Positions 42,284 to 51,797 of a stretch of 64,000 bases of DNA are shown piece by piece (the first letter of the stretch is position 1; every line of letters begins with the position of its first letter). Source of the DNA: Bartonella sp. AU16XJBT (GTDB lineage: Bacteria; Pseudomonadota; Alphaproteobacteria; Rhizobiales; Rhizobiaceae). The notes beneath the pieces were generated by a model. It made no database searches. It had not been told where the DNA came from and saw only the letters and a list, made by a program, of their open reading frames with translations. The translations under genes and the position numbers were made by a program. The stretch spans positions 1 to 64,000 of the forward strand of contig NZ_JAQITF010000007.1 of the NCBI RefSeq assembly GCF_028618665.1. Reading direction: 5' to 3'.

Positions 42284-43006
42284 ATGTCTGAGAAAAAAAT
42301 TGTTGCACACCGTGGTGGAGCTCATCTTTATCCTGAAAATACCCTTTCGGCATTTAATAATGCTATAGCGTTAGGTGTTGATGAAGTTGAATGTGACGTT
42401 CATTTACTGAAAAGCGGTGAAGTGGTTGTTTTTCACGATTTCGGTTTAGATCAATTGGTTGGCAAAAAGGGGTATATTCATGACATTGATAATGAAACAC
42501 GCAGACAATTTTGCGTGAAAGGCAGTCGAGAAGCCCCCCCTTTATTAGAAGAAGTGCTTGATCTTTTAGCACCAACCAATGTTGGTTTGCATCTTGAAAT
42601 CAAAACATGTGGTGAAGTGGAGCGTGAAACAATATTATCCCAAAAAGCGCTTGCACTCATAAAAAGTAGAAATTTATCAGAACGGGTTTCTGCCATTAGT
42701 TTTGATCCTTTGGTCCTTCGTCCTTTTATTGAAGCAGGCATACCATCTGGTCCATGCGTTGATAATTTTGAAGGTGATATGTATCGCCATTTTTCTGAAT
42801 GGAAACAATTGGGGTATTCTGATTTAAGTTTAGATGGTTCCATTGCCTCACAGGATTTTATTGAAGCAGCGCTTGAAGCTGGTTTTACTGTAGGGGTATG
42901 GACAATCAACGGAAAAGTTCGGTTATCACATTGGCTTAATATGCCTGTACATTACATTACGACAGATCAACCGGATCTTGCATTGCAATTGCGTGCACAA
43001 AGGTAA
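42284..43006 (+). CDS. ugpQ: Glycerophosphodiester phosphodiesterase
   Basis: 240 residues from ATG 42284 (TTG 42263 also in frame). The GDPD signature is present: VAHRGGAHLYPENTLSAF near the start, VECDVHLLKSGEVVVFHD near 37-54, and LHLEIKT near 105. The C-terminus has TVGVWTING. No signal peptide, so it is cytosolic like UgpQ. It releases glycerol-3-phosphate from deacylated phospholipids brought in by the ugp transporter encoded 1 kb downstream. A gene-free gap with a repeat element separates them. Confidence 0.9.
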   Translation: MSEKKIVAHRGGAHLYPENTLSAFNNAIALGVDEVECDVHLLKSGEVVVFHDFGLDQLVGKKGYIHDIDNETRRQFCVKGSREAPPLLEEVLDLLAPTNVGLHLEIKTCGEVERETILSQKALALIKSRNLSERVSAISFDPLVLRPFIEAGIPSGPCVDNFEGDMYRHFSEWKQLGYSDLSLDGSIASQDFIEAALEAGFTVGVWTINGKVRLSHWLNMPVHYITTDQPDLALQLRAQR

Positions 43007-43992
43007 AAAAATATACTTCTACAAAATCACTGTCCCTTCATAAAGCTAGCCTCATGGAAAAAAGTAGGAAGTGTTTTCTTTTGCGCAATAATAACACGTT
43101 GATTTTTAATGATCACTCAATACTTTTTATATTGAGTTGAGAGCTCTTAATATCAAAAGATTTTCTCACTTCAAATTTTTTACAATGAATCAAGCAAAAT
43201 CATTCATTTGCATATTACGAGCGGAATTGATGTGTGGATAAAAAGCTATTGAGAAAAAATAAAATATTCATTTAAACTCTCTTAAAAGCAAGGCTTATTG
43301 AAGGATGAGGGGCATCGTATGATGGTATCGTTTTGCACTTTTATAAAGTATAAAAATGATGACGTACAAAAAGTCTTATATACTTTAGCGGAGAGGTTTT
43401 ATGGCTTGTTTTATAGGGGCTATCATGAAATGTAGATGTATTAAAAGATTTTTTAACGGCATGGAAATTGGTCATACAATATATCATTTTGTTTTGCATA
43501 AAAGGCGTGATCCCATTGCGGGGAAGGAGACTATTAAGCGCTTCAAAATGATTTTCTTAATTTTAAGAAAAATTCTATGTGTCTCTTCATTAAATTCAGC
43601 AGCAACATCGTGTTAAGGTTATAAGCCGAAAATTGTAAGACAAATAACAAAAGAATAAACAATTCTTTTTTGAAAAAAGTAAATCCAGATATTATAGATA
43701 TTACAAAGTCATTATCATTAAATGACATTTACGATCTATATCTTTTTACCTATTCCCGTGCTTGTTTAGGTCATCTCACTTTTTTCAGCTCGTTACAAAC
43801 GCGTATCTCTTTAAACCATAAGAAAGCTTATAAAAGAAAACGAATAAATCTACACAAATTCATTTGACCTTTTGGTGGTTCCTGTTTAAATGAGAGGGTG
43901 TATTTCTGAAATAAAACTGTCATAGCATGTTCATGTGTAATACTATAAATTCAGGGGTAGTTTGTATTCCATCACTTCAGAAAGGGTGAACC
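43007..43992 (+). other. Gene-free region between ugpQ and ugpB
   Basis: About 985 bp with stops in all frames. It contains a better-preserved copy of the intergenic element (43138-43257) and, immediately before it, an 8-bp hairpin ACTCAATA/TATTGAGT at 43115-43137. Two short ORFs (43401-43616, 43670-43867) lack family character. The ugpB promoter should be near its right end but was not pinned down. Confidence 0.5.
43138..43257 (+). repeat. Diverged intergenic element, copy upstream of ugpB
   Basis: This stretch aligns along its whole length with 48800-48922: shared blocks include TGAGAGC, ATATC..AAGATTT.CTCA, CAAAT, GAATCA, AATCATT, TTACnAGC and TGTGTGGATAAAAA.CTATT.AGAAAA. By eye roughly three quarters of positions agree. 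Similarity extends weakly to the left (to about 43055). It is in direct orientation on the other side of ugpBAEC. Confidence 0.75.
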
Positions 43993-45327
43993 ATGAGTCG
44001 TTTTTATCTTTTCATAGCGGCTACGGTTGCTATCATAATGTCCACAGCTGGAATAACAGCAAGTTTTGCGCAGACAAAAATCAGCTTTTGGCATTCTATG
44101 AGTGGTGAATTAGGAAAGCAAACTGAAAGTCTCATTAACGATTTTAATGCAAGCCAATCTGAGTATAAAGTTGTGCCTTCATTTCGCGGCGAGTATGAAG
44201 AGGGTTTGGTCGCACTTATTGCAGCGTTTCGTGGAAAGAAACAGCCCGTTCTTGCCCAAATTTATGACGTTGGTACTGGAACTATGATGGCAGCAAAAGG
44301 CGCGATCTATCCATTTTATCAACTTATGGCTGATACAAAACAAGAATTCGATCCTACAGATTATTTTCCTGCTATTAGCGGCTATTACTCCGATGAACAG
44401 GGGCATATAATCTCTATGCCTTTCAATATTTCAACACCAATCCTTTATTACAACAAAGATATCTTTAAAAAAGCAGGACTTGATCCAGAACAGCCTCCTA
44501 AAACATGGCAAGATGTAGAAGATTTTTCTAAAAAAATTCTTGAGGCTAAAGCGGCAACGTGTGGTTTTACAATGGCTTATGCAGCTCAATGGATTGGAAT
44601 AGAAAATTTTTCAGCGTTGCATAATGTTCCTTTTGGAACGAAGGAAAATGGCTTTAAAGGGCTTGATTCAGAACTTACATTTAATGGACCTTTACAAGTG
44701 CGTATGTGGACAGACCTGAAAAGGTGGTCTGATCAAGGTATTTTCCGCTATGGTGGTCCTGCAGGCGCATTAGATTCAACACCAATGTTTATGGCACAAA
44801 ACTGTGCAATTTTTATGCAATCTTCAGGATCACATGCTGGAATTGTTTCTGAAGCTCAGTTTAATGTGGGCGTTGGTATGCTACCGTATTATAAGGATGC
44901 AGAAGGAGCGCCGCAAAATTCAGTTATTGGGGGAGCTTCTATTTGGGCATTTAAGGGGCATACCCCAAAAGAATATGCTGGAGCAGCTGCTTTTCTTAAG
45001 TTTCTTTCAAAAATAGAAAACCAAGCAAAATGGCATCAAAAAACAGGTTATCTTCCAACCACAAAAGCAACTTATGAATTGAGCAAAAAACAACATTTCT
45101 ATGAAAAAACGCCAGGGGCTGATATTGCTATCAAACAGATCAATCTTAATCCACCGACAGTTAACTCGAAAGGGATAAGATTTGGTAATTTACCACAAAT
45201 TCGTACCATTCTTGATCAGGAGTTGGAAGCTGTTCTTAGTGGTTCAAAAACACCGAAAGATGGTTTAGATGAGACCGTTGAACGTGGAAATAAACTGTTG
45301 CGTGAATTTGAAAAATCCAATCATTGA
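43993..45327 (+). CDS. ugpB: sn-glycerol-3-phosphate ABC transporter, substrate-binding protein
   Basis: 444 residues with a signal peptide (residues 1-26, cleavage near SFAQ). The mature protein is a family 1 extracellular solute-binding protein, with ISFWHSMSGELGKQTESL at its start, the YNKDIFKKAGLDPE..PKTWQDV hinge region near 150, and GGASIWAFKGH near 310. Similarity to UgpB plus the linked permeases, ATPase and ugpQ support glycerol-3-phosphate and glycerophosphodiesters as ligands. AAAGGG precedes the ATG. A terminator lies between it and ugpA. Confidence 0.92.
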   Translation: MSRFYLFIAATVAIIMSTAGITASFAQTKISFWHSMSGELGKQTESLINDFNASQSEYKVVPSFRGEYEEGLVALIAAFRGKKQPVLAQIYDVGTGTMMAAKGAIYPFYQLMADTKQEFDPTDYFPAISGYYSDEQGHIISMPFNISTPILYYNKDIFKKAGLDPEQPPKTWQDVEDFSKKILEAKAATCGFTMAYAAQWIGIENFSALHNVPFGTKENGFKGLDSELTFNGPLQVRMWTDLKRWSDQGIFRYGGPAGALDSTPMFMAQNCAIFMQSSGSHAGIVSEAQFNVGVGMLPYYKDAEGAPQNSVIGGASIWAFKGHTPKEYAGAAAFLKFLSKIENQAKWHQKTGYLPTTKATYELSKKQHFYEKTPGADIAIKQINLNPPTVNSKGIRFGNLPQIRTILDQELEAVLSGSKTPKDGLDETVERGNKLLREFEKSNH

Positions 45328-45352
45328 TCTCGTTTTTTTGTTAAACATTAAA

Positions 45353-45381
45353 GACTCAACAAAAGCAGTTGAGTCCTTTTT
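45353..45381 (+). terminator. Terminator/attenuator between ugpB and ugpA
   Basis: GACTCAAC pairs with GTTGAGTC around AAAAGCA and is followed by CTTTTTG. It begins 26 bp after ugpB and ends 40 bp before ugpA. Such hairpins commonly let the binding-protein mRNA accumulate above that of the permeases. Confidence 0.8.
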
Positions 45382-45422
45382 GTTTATTTTTTTAGAGTCT
45401 CTACACTTAAAGAGCCCTGCGA

Positions 45423-46307
45423 ATGCAAGAAAAACATGCATATTTTAAAAATAGTCTCCTTTCTTACGGACTACTTTTTCCTCAGCTTCTTGTGACTTTT
45501 TTGTTTTTCTTTTGGCCTGCTGCTCAAGCCATAAAATCATCTTTTGAGCGTGAAGACCCTTTTGGTTTTACAACGACCTTTATTGGTTTTGAAAATTATC
45601 TAACCGTTCTTTCTGATCCTACTTATCTGCAATCCCTTCTTATAACAGCAGTATTTTCCATTTCAGTTACTGTTGCTTCAATGACAATATCACTTCTTTT
45701 GGCTGTCTGTGTTGATCGTGTCATTCGGGCCAAAAAGGCTTATACAATGTTTTTGCTCTGGCCCTATGCTGTTGCTCCAGTATTGGCAGGTATATTATGG
45801 TTGTTTATCTTTCATCCTACTATTGGGATTATTCCTTTTCTTCTCGAGAAAATAGGGGTTCTATGGAATTATCGTATTAATGGCACTCAAGCGATGTTTC
45901 TGATTGTCATTGCAGCTAGCTGGAAACAAATTTCTTATAATTTTCTCTTTTTTCTTACAGGTCTTCAGTCCGTTCCCCGTTCTCAAATAGAAGCAGCAGC
46001 CATTGATGGTGCTGGTCCCTTTAAACGATTTTGGACTGTTGTTTTTCCGCAAATTTCACCAACAACATTTTTCCTTCTTATCGTCAATATCAATTATGTT
46101 ATGTTTGACACCTTTGGCATTATTGATAACACAACTTCTGGAGGTCCTGCGCGTGCAACCAGCACTCTCGTCTATAAAGTATATGACGATGGCTTTAGAA
46201 ATCAAATAATCGGTACATCAGCAGCACAATCAACAATATTGATGTTGATGGTTATTGTCTTAACCTTTATCCAGTTTCGCTGGATTGAGCGTCGTGTACA
46301 ATATTAG
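45423..46307 (+). CDS. ugpA: sn-glycerol-3-phosphate ABC transporter, permease UgpA
   Basis: 294 residues and six predicted membrane helices. The EAA loop that contacts the ATPase reads EAAAIDGAGPFKRFWTVVFPQISP near residues 190-215. The C-terminus ends FRWIERRVQY, as in UgpA. It pairs with UgpE to form the membrane channel. The ribosome binding site is weak, so expression may be low relative to ugpB. Confidence 0.93.
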   Translation: MQEKHAYFKNSLLSYGLLFPQLLVTFLFFFWPAAQAIKSSFEREDPFGFTTTFIGFENYLTVLSDPTYLQSLLITAVFSISVTVASMTISLLLAVCVDRVIRAKKAYTMFLLWPYAVAPVLAGILWLFIFHPTIGIIPFLLEKIGVLWNYRINGTQAMFLIVIAASWKQISYNFLFFLTGLQSVPRSQIEAAAIDGAGPFKRFWTVVFPQISPTTFFLLIVNINYVMFDTFGIIDNTTSGGPARATSTLVYKVYDDGFRNQIIGTSAAQSTILMLMVIVLTFIQFRWIERRVQY

Positions 46308-46317
46308 GAAACAAATT

Positions 46318-46338
46318 ATGGCTGAAAATTATGGTTGA
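46318..46338 (+). other. Six-codon mini-ORF overlapping the ugpE start
   Basis: An ATG at 46318 with AGGAAAC at a good distance encodes MAENYG and stops inside the second/third codon of ugpE. The DNA is a near-duplicate (ATGGCTGAAAAT, then ATGGTTGAAAAT), so the better-placed ribosome binding site belongs to the mini-ORF and ugpE may be reached by re-initiation. Confidence 0.45.
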
Positions 46339-47182
46339 AAATCGCCCTGTTCTGAAATTTCTAACTCATATCACTCTCATTGTTGGCATTATCATTATTT
46401 GCTTTCCAGTGTATGTTGCTATCATTGCATCAACCCATAGTTCAGCAGCATTTAATGCGGGAACACTTCCTCTTTTACCTGGGAAATATGCTCTGGAAAA
46501 CTATAAAATAATTTTTGGTGATGGCCTTGCACAGCTGGGTCTCCCTAACCTCTGGCCACTCTTAATGAATTCACTCATTATGGCTCTAGGGATTAGCATT
46601 GGAAAAATTATTATTTCACTTTTGTCTGCTTATGCCATTGTCTACATGCGTTTTCCCTTCCGAAAAACTGCTTTTGTTCTTATTTTTGTTACATTGATGC
46701 TGCCTGTTGAAGTTCGTATTCTTCCAACCTATGAGGTTGTCGCGAAATTGGGTATGATCGACACCTATAGTGGAATGATTATCCCACTTATTGCATCCGC
46801 AACCGCTACATTTTTATTTCGTCAGTTTTTTTTGACTGTTCCTGATGAACTCTTAGAGGCAGCACGTGTTGATGGTGCAGGACCATTTAAATTTTTTAAG
46901 GATATTCTCCTTCCTCTCAGCAAAAGCAATATCGCTGCTTTATTTATCATTATGTTCATTTATGGATGGATACAATATCTCTGGCCTCTTATTATCACAA
47001 CGGATCAAAATCATCAAACGATCCTTATTATTTTAAAACAGCTTATTGTCGAATCACTACAACATGATCCTCAATGGAATATCCTCATGGCAGTATCGGT
47101 TATTGCCATGGTACCACCTGTTCTTGTTGTTATCTTCATGCAGCGGCTTTTTATCAAAGGCCTTATTGAAACGGAGAAGTAA
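46331..47182 (+). CDS. ugpE: sn-glycerol-3-phosphate ABC transporter, permease UgpE
   Basis: 283 residues, six membrane helices, EAA loop [24 protein letters not shown] near residues 178-202 and C-terminal [15 protein letters not shown], as in UgpE. It partners UgpA. The ATG at 46331 is preceded by a six-codon mini-ORF. Its stop is two bases before the GTG of ugpC. Confidence 0.93.
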   Translation: MVENRPVLKFLTHITLIVGIIIICFPVYVAIIASTHSSAAFNAGTLPLLPGKYALENYKIIFGDGLAQLGLPNLWPLLMNSLIMALGISIGKIIISLLSAYAIVYMRFPFRKTAFVLIFVTLMLPVEVRILPTYEVVAKLGMIDTYSGMIIPLIASATATFLFRQFFLTVPDELLEAARVDGAGPFKFFKDILLPLSKSNIAALFIIMFIYGWIQYLWPLIITTDQNHQTILIILKQLIVESLQHDPQWNILMAVSVIAMVPPVLVVIFMQRLFIKGLIETEK

Positions 47183-47184
47183 TT

Positions 47185-48231
47185 GTGGCCATAATCCAGT
47201 TATCAAATATAAAAAAACGGTATGACAACGGCATTCTGGTCATTGATGACTTAAACTTAACTGTTGCTGATAAAGAACTTCTTGTTCTTGTTGGTCCTTC
47301 AGGATGCGGAAAATCAACTCTGTTACGTATTATTGCAGGACTTGAACAAGTCACCTCAGGTGAACTGTGTATTGATAATGAACGTATCAATGATCGTGAA
47401 CCAGCGGATCGTGATATTGCTATGGTTTTTCAAAATTATGCCCTTTATCCCCATATGACAGTTCGTGGAAACCTAGAATATGGTCTTAAAAATCGTAAAA
47501 CGCCTAAAGAAGAAATAAAAAAACGCATCGCTCATGCTGCAAAGCTTTTGGAGATAGAACCATTTCTTGATCGTAAACCACGACAATTATCAGGGGGACA
47601 ACGCCAGCGTGTTGCAATGGGACGTGTGATTGTACGTCAACCACGGGTTTTTCTCTTTGATGAACCTCTTTCAAATCTTGATGCAAAATTACGGGCACAA
47701 ATGTGTATTGAGATAAAAACGCTACAGCGTTCATTAGGAACAACCAGCCTCTATGTTACCCATGATCAACTAGAAGCCATGACATTAGCTGATAGAATAG
47801 TCGTTTTGAATAAAGGAGCTATCGAGCAAATTGGAACACCAATGGAAATTTACGATACGCCAGCAACCACATTTGTTGCTGATTTTATTGGTTCTCCTCC
47901 TATGAATTTTCTTGATCGTCATGTCCTAGAACAACACTTAGGGCATTCATTTTCTTATAGCCAAGAAACTGATCTTTTAGCTTTCAGACCTGAAATAATC
48001 TTATTGGGCGAACACCCAGATAAAGGACCTGTCTTTCACACACAAATTGAGCTTATCAAGCCGATCGGAACAGGTTGCCATGTTTTAACGCGTTGGAATA
48101 ATATCATTTTTACGATTGAAATAAAAGAACGCTTGACACACGATTATGGTCAAAAACTAAGTTTTACTGTCGCTCATCAAGATTTTCATACCTTTAACAA
48201 AAACACTGGAAAGCGCACAAGGAATAAGTAA
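47185..48231 (+). CDS. ugpC: sn-glycerol-3-phosphate ABC transporter, ATP-binding protein
   Basis: 348 residues from a GTG. Walker [10 protein letters not shown] near residue 37, Q-loop [12 protein letters not shown] near 78, signature [13 protein letters not shown] near 135, Walker [13 protein letters not shown] near 155 and the switch His in VTHDQ near 192. A C-terminal TOBE/OB-type regulatory domain (from about 240) is typical for the MalK/UgpC class. It powers the UgpA/UgpE channel. Confidence 0.95.
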   Translation: MAIIQLSNIKKRYDNGILVIDDLNLTVADKELLVLVGPSGCGKSTLLRIIAGLEQVTSGELCIDNERINDREPADRDIAMVFQNYALYPHMTVRGNLEYGLKNRKTPKEEIKKRIAHAAKLLEIEPFLDRKPRQLSGGQRQRVAMGRVIVRQPRVFLFDEPLSNLDAKLRAQMCIEIKTLQRSLGTTSLYVTHDQLEAMTLADRIVVLNKGAIEQIGTPMEIYDTPATTFVADFIGSPPMNFLDRHVLEQHLGHSFSYSQETDLLAFRPEIILLGEHPDKGPVFHTQIELIKPIGTGCHVLTRWNNIIFTIEIKERLTHDYGQKLSFTVAHQDFHTFNKNTGKRTRNK

Positions 48232-49161
48232 ACATTAATTGATATGACAAGACTTTCTTTTATGCATCATCATGATAATGTTGTGTTTTGGCTTTCTCGA
48301 TTACATTCACAAAATCAGAGTGTAACTGATGAGATGAGAAAAATTAAAAGTTTTTGTCATGATTCATTGTCTCATGACGCTGAGAATGTCGAAGCACGCA
48401 TATGAAGAAATTCTATCTTTTTACGGTCTGTAAGAAGAATATTATTTTTTAAACATAATAAAGTTCTTTTCATTGGAATTAATACGGATAATAATTTATT
48501 AACCATGTTTTTGCGGATGTAGAAAAGTGTTTTATTCATAAAAACAGCCTCTTATCATCTATTTTCTGATGAGATAATTTATATATCTTATAAAGAATGC
48601 GTAAGAAAAATAGAGAGAAAAATTATTTACAAGTGGTGGCGTCAGATTCCCCATATCTTAGCTTTTATCGGTGATATAAAAATCCATTTTTTCTATAAAA
48701 ATAGGACAGTGTTCTAAATAGCTTGTACAAGAATAGGTACGTTCTACTTAATGACAATAGATTAATTTATAATGATAATTCACTGTTTTATATGTTAAAT
48801 GAGAGCCTCGAATATCGTAAGATTTCCTCATTCCAAATCTGTTCGATGTTGAATCACTCACAATCATTTGCTTGGCTGTTACAAGCAGGGAGATCTGTGT
48901 GGATAAAAAACTATTAAGAAAAGACTTAAAATGTTTCTTATGAATTATTTCAAGTATTGAGAATTATTGCAAAAGAAACGTTGTAAAATAACATAATAAT
49001 ACTCGCAGTTTGGGCACCATGAGGAAATAAATCCACTTATGACTTTATCTCTCTGAACATCTATAGAATATAGATTTTTTCTGTAAAATTAACTTTATTT
49101 CGTATCATTATTAACATAATAGACCTATGTTTTTATGAACTTTTTTTTATAAAAAGATTTT
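48232..49161 (+). other. Gene-free region between ugpC and znuA
   Basis: About 930 bp with no supported gene. Holds the second well-preserved copy of the intergenic element (48800-48922). A short forward ORF across that element (48723-48917) has no counterpart in the other copies and is not considered real. No clear terminator for ugpC or znuA was found. Confidence 0.5.
48800..48922 (+). repeat. Diverged intergenic element, copy downstream of ugpC
   Basis: Direct-orientation partner of 43138-43257; the most conserved part is TGTGTGGATAAAAAACTATT at 48896-48915. Upstream similarity reaches about 48685 (AAAAATAGGACAGTGTTCT against AAAAAAGTAGGAAGTGTTTTCT). Together the copies bracket ugpBAEC. 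Confidence 0.75.
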
Positions 49162-50082
49162 TTAATATTTTGTGATGGCATCAATGATGGTATTCACATT
49201 ATGCTTCATCATATCGAGATACGTTGCGGCAGGGCCATTTTCATTTGATAATGCATCAGAATAAAGGGTTCCACCAATTTTTAAACTTGTTTCTTTTGAA
49301 ATTTGTTTGATGAGACGGGGATTAGAGATATTTTCAACGAACAATGCTGCTGCCTTATTCGCTTTAATTTGTTTGATAAGTTCAGCAACATCAGCTGCGG
49401 TTGCTTCAGCTTCTGTTGAAGCGCTTTGGGGTGCAAGGATAGTGAAACCATATTCTTTGGCAAAATAGCCAAAAGCATCATGAGATGTGATAATGATACG
49501 TTTATCTTTAGGGATGGTAGCAATTTTTGTTTTTAGGGTATCTTGTGCCATTTTAAGCTTTTTGATGTAGATTTCGGCATTTTTATTGTAGCGCCTACAA
49601 GATTGTGGATCAATTTTACAAAAAGCAGCAGCGATATTATTCACATAGATTTCGACATTGGGAATTGTTTGCCAAGCGTGTGGATCAATAATGCTGTGAT
49701 GGTGGTGATGGGCACCATGTTCTTGATTTTTCATTTTGAGGGGGGGAATGTTAGCGCTAACCTCGACAAGAAGTGCTTTTGTACCGCTTGCTGTAATGAG
49801 GCGGTCAATGAACCCCTCTAAATGAAGTCCATTGATAAAAATAATCTGAGCGTTTCTAAGAGCTTGAGCATCATGAGGAGTAGGTTCATAAGTGTGGGTA
49901 TTTGCATTGGGTCCTACAAAAGTGGTCATAGAGATATTGTCGCCTCCTACATTTTTTACGAGATCTGCAAGAATAGAAAAGCTTGCAACAACTTTTATTT
50001 TATTGTGTGCAGAAGCAGAAAAGGGAGAAAGGGCAAACAATAAAACACCAAGCAGAACAAATTTTTGAGTAAACTTAGGCAT
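49162..50082 (-). CDS. znuA: Zinc ABC transporter, substrate-binding protein (ZnuA-like)
   Basis: 306 residues: signal peptide (1-25, ending SASA), then a cluster A-I metal-binding protein. Metal ligands are expected at His63 region (NTHTYEPTPHD), His in IDPHAWQ and His/Asp in later conserved segments (TSHDAFGYFA). A charged loop HGAHHHHH at residues 122-129 is the hallmark of zinc-type members. The operon is headed by two Zur-like boxes, which supports zinc over manganese. AAGGA stands before the ATG. Third gene of znuC-B-A. Confidence 0.9.
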   Translation of the reverse strand: MPKFTQKFVLLGVLLFALSPFSASAHNKIKVVASFSILADLVKNVGGDNISMTTFVGPNANTHTYEPTPHDAQALRNAQIIFINGLHLEGFIDRLITASGTKALLVEVSANIPPLKMKNQEHGAHHHHHSIIDPHAWQTIPNVEIYVNNIAAAFCKIDPQSCRRYNKNAEIYIKKLKMAQDTLKTKIATIPKDKRIIITSHDAFGYFAKEYGFTILAPQSASTEAEATAADVAELIKQIKANKAAALFVENISNPRLIKQISKETSLKIGGTLYSDALSNENGPAATYLDMMKHNVNTIIDAITKY

Positions 50083-50091
50083 AGTTTTTCC

Positions 50092-50961
50092 TTAAAGTGA
50101 GGAAGTATAAAAGAGGTGGGGAAACCATGTTACAATAAAGCCTCGTGGACTGATAAAGCAGGAAATAAGGTAAATAAATCCTGCGGCAATGATGATAGCA
50201 GGGCCAGAGGGAAGTGAGAGATGAAAAGAAAGTAGAAGACCACATACACTAGAAATGATTCCAAAAAGAGTGGAAAGCACGCAAATAGGGCCTAAGCGTG
50301 AAAACCAAAAACGGGCTGTAATCGCTGGAATCATCATAATGCCAACGGAAAGTAATGTTCCTAGTGATTGAAAGCCCCCAACCAGATTCAACACGACAAG
50401 TCCTAGCAATGAAATATGGATATATTTACTCAATGGAGAGAGTGATTTAAAAAAGAGGGGGTCAAAGCTTTCTAAGACGAGCGCACGCCAGAAAATAAAA
50501 AGGCTGCAGAGTGTGATCAGCATTATGATGGTGATCAACCAAAGAGCTTGTGTATCAATTGCAAGAACCGATCCGAATAAGAGATGAAGCAGTTCAATGG
50601 TTGAATCTTTCAGTGAGATAATAATGACACCTGCTGCGAGTGCAATAAGATAAAAGACGGTCATAGATGCATCTTCTTTCTGAAAGCTATTTCGTGAAAT
50701 TAAAACGGTTGCTAAAGCAACGATAATGCCAGCGAAAATACCACCAAGTGTCATAGATATGAGGGAAAAGCCGCAAATGAAAAAAGCAGTTGCAACACCA
50801 GGAAGAATGGCATGAGAGATAGCATCTCCTGTCAAACTCATTCCACGGAGCATCAAAAATACACCAACAGGACAAGCGCTAATAGAGAGGAGAATAGAGC
50901 CGATAAGGGCGTTTTGCATAAAGTGGAAATCAACAAAGGGGGCAAGAAAAAATGCGTACAC
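50092..50961 (-). CDS. znuB: Zinc ABC transporter, permease (ZnuB-like)
   Basis: 289 residues from a GTG, rich in hydrophobic helices (about eight). Family-typical stretches are GMSLTGDAISHAILPGVA near residue 40 and the GTLLSVGIMMIPAITARFW region near 215. It forms the channel for Zn2+ entering from ZnuA. It begins 3 bp after znuC and ends 9 bp before znuA. Confidence 0.9.
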   Translation of the reverse strand: MYAFFLAPFVDFHFMQNALIGSILLSISACPVGVFLMLRGMSLTGDAISHAILPGVATAFFICGFSLISMTLGGIFAGIIVALATVLISRNSFQKEDASMTVFYLIALAAGVIIISLKDSTIELLHLLFGSVLAIDTQALWLITIIMLITLCSLFIFWRALVLESFDPLFFKSLSPLSKYIHISLLGLVVLNLVGGFQSLGTLLSVGIMMIPAITARFWFSRLGPICVLSTLFGIISSVCGLLLSFHLSLPSGPAIIIAAGFIYLISCFISPRGFIVTWFPHLFYTSSL

Positions 50962-50964
50962 GTC

Positions 50965-51717
50965 TTATAACCTAAGAAAGAGAGAATCATTAATAGGAGA
51001 GAGGTGCTTTCGTGCACTAATACACAAAGAGTTGGAGATGAGAGGGGGCATAATGTAGTCAATGGTGTTGTCGAGAAACTGTGTTGTTTCTCCATAAAAG
51101 GCATTTTGTTGATTAATTTGAATCATTTGAGGAAAAAATTCTTGCACGACGAGAGGGTCATGGAGTGCTGTGAGAACTGTGCGCCCTTGCTGTTGCCAGT
51201 ACGTGATCAGTGCAAGAAGGTCTTTTTGGGTATTGCGATCGATACCATTGAAAGGTTCGTCAAGCAAGATAATATCGGCATCTTGTACAATGATACGTGC
51301 AAAAAGGGCGCGTTGTAATTGCCCACCTGATAATGTTTCAAGCGAATGGGTGGCAAGTTCTGTGAGCCCAACCATTTCAAGCGCATTCTGAATCTTAGAA
51401 TCATAAGGGCGCTGGTTTTTCCATAATCCACAAAAAGACCATAGTCCTGTTTTTACAAGTGTTTTCACATCAATTGGAAATGTTTGGTCTATATCACATT
51501 GCTGAGCAAGATAAGCAATGCGGCTTTTTTTGGGTTTTGTAATTTTTCCTTTAAGAGGTTTAATCAATCCGGCGATGGCTTTGAGCAATGTTGATTTTCC
51601 AGCACCGTTATCACCTGTTATTGCGACCAAGGAACCCGCTTTTAACTTTGCTGAAAAACCCTTGATCGCTATTCTATTCCCATAGCCTAATGTTGTCTTT
51701 TTAAAGTTCAGATCCAT
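50965..51717 (-). CDS. znuC: Zinc ABC transporter, ATP-binding protein (ZnuC-like)
   Basis: 250 residues. Walker A GDNGAGKST near 35-43, signature LSGGQLQRALFAR near 129, Walker B ILLDEPFNGID near 150 and H-loop ALHD near 185. It is the first gene of the operon; transcription starts from the operator region just upstream. The ribosome binding site is weak (GGTATAAGTT). Confidence 0.92.
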   Translation of the reverse strand: MDLNFKKTTLGYGNRIAIKGFSAKLKAGSLVAITGDNGAGKSTLLKAIAGLIKPLKGKITKPKKSRIAYLAQQCDIDQTFPIDVKTLVKTGLWSFCGLWKNQRPYDSKIQNALEMVGLTELATHSLETLSGGQLQRALFARIIVQDADIILLDEPFNGIDRNTQKDLLALITYWQQQGRTVLTALHDPLVVQEFFPQMIQINQQNAFYGETTQFLDNTIDYIMPPLISNSLCISARKHLSPINDSLFLRL

Positions 51718-51752
51718 AACTTATACCATCTTTGCTTATTATTTTGGAAACT

Positions 51753-51769
51753 ATGTAATAATATAACGT
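51753..51769. promoter_or_regulatory. Zur-like operator, box 1
   Basis: ATGTAATAATATAACGT, a near-palindrome resembling the known Zur consensus with core TGTTATA-N-TATAACA. It lies 36 bp before znuC. With box 2 it makes an overall inverted repeat with two exact 15-base arms (51753-51767 and 51783-51797). Confidence 0.7.
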
Positions 51770-51780
51770 TTGTCAATAAA

Positions 51781-51797
51781 ATGTTATATTATTACAT
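51781..51797. promoter_or_regulatory. Zur-like operator, box 2
   Basis: ATGTTATATTATTACAT differs from the palindrome ATGTTATA-N-TATAACAT at one position. The pair of boxes is centred 28 bp apart, on the same helix face to within a turn fraction, and overlaps the probable znuC promoter. Confidence 0.75.

Noticed and set aside
43401-43867. Two short ORFs between ugpQ and ugpB
   Set aside because: No family character, and the better-conserved signal in this gap is the non-coding element.
48723-48917. Forward ORF across the second intergenic element
   Set aside because: The frame is not preserved in the matching copy at 43138-43257, so the conserved feature is not this protein.
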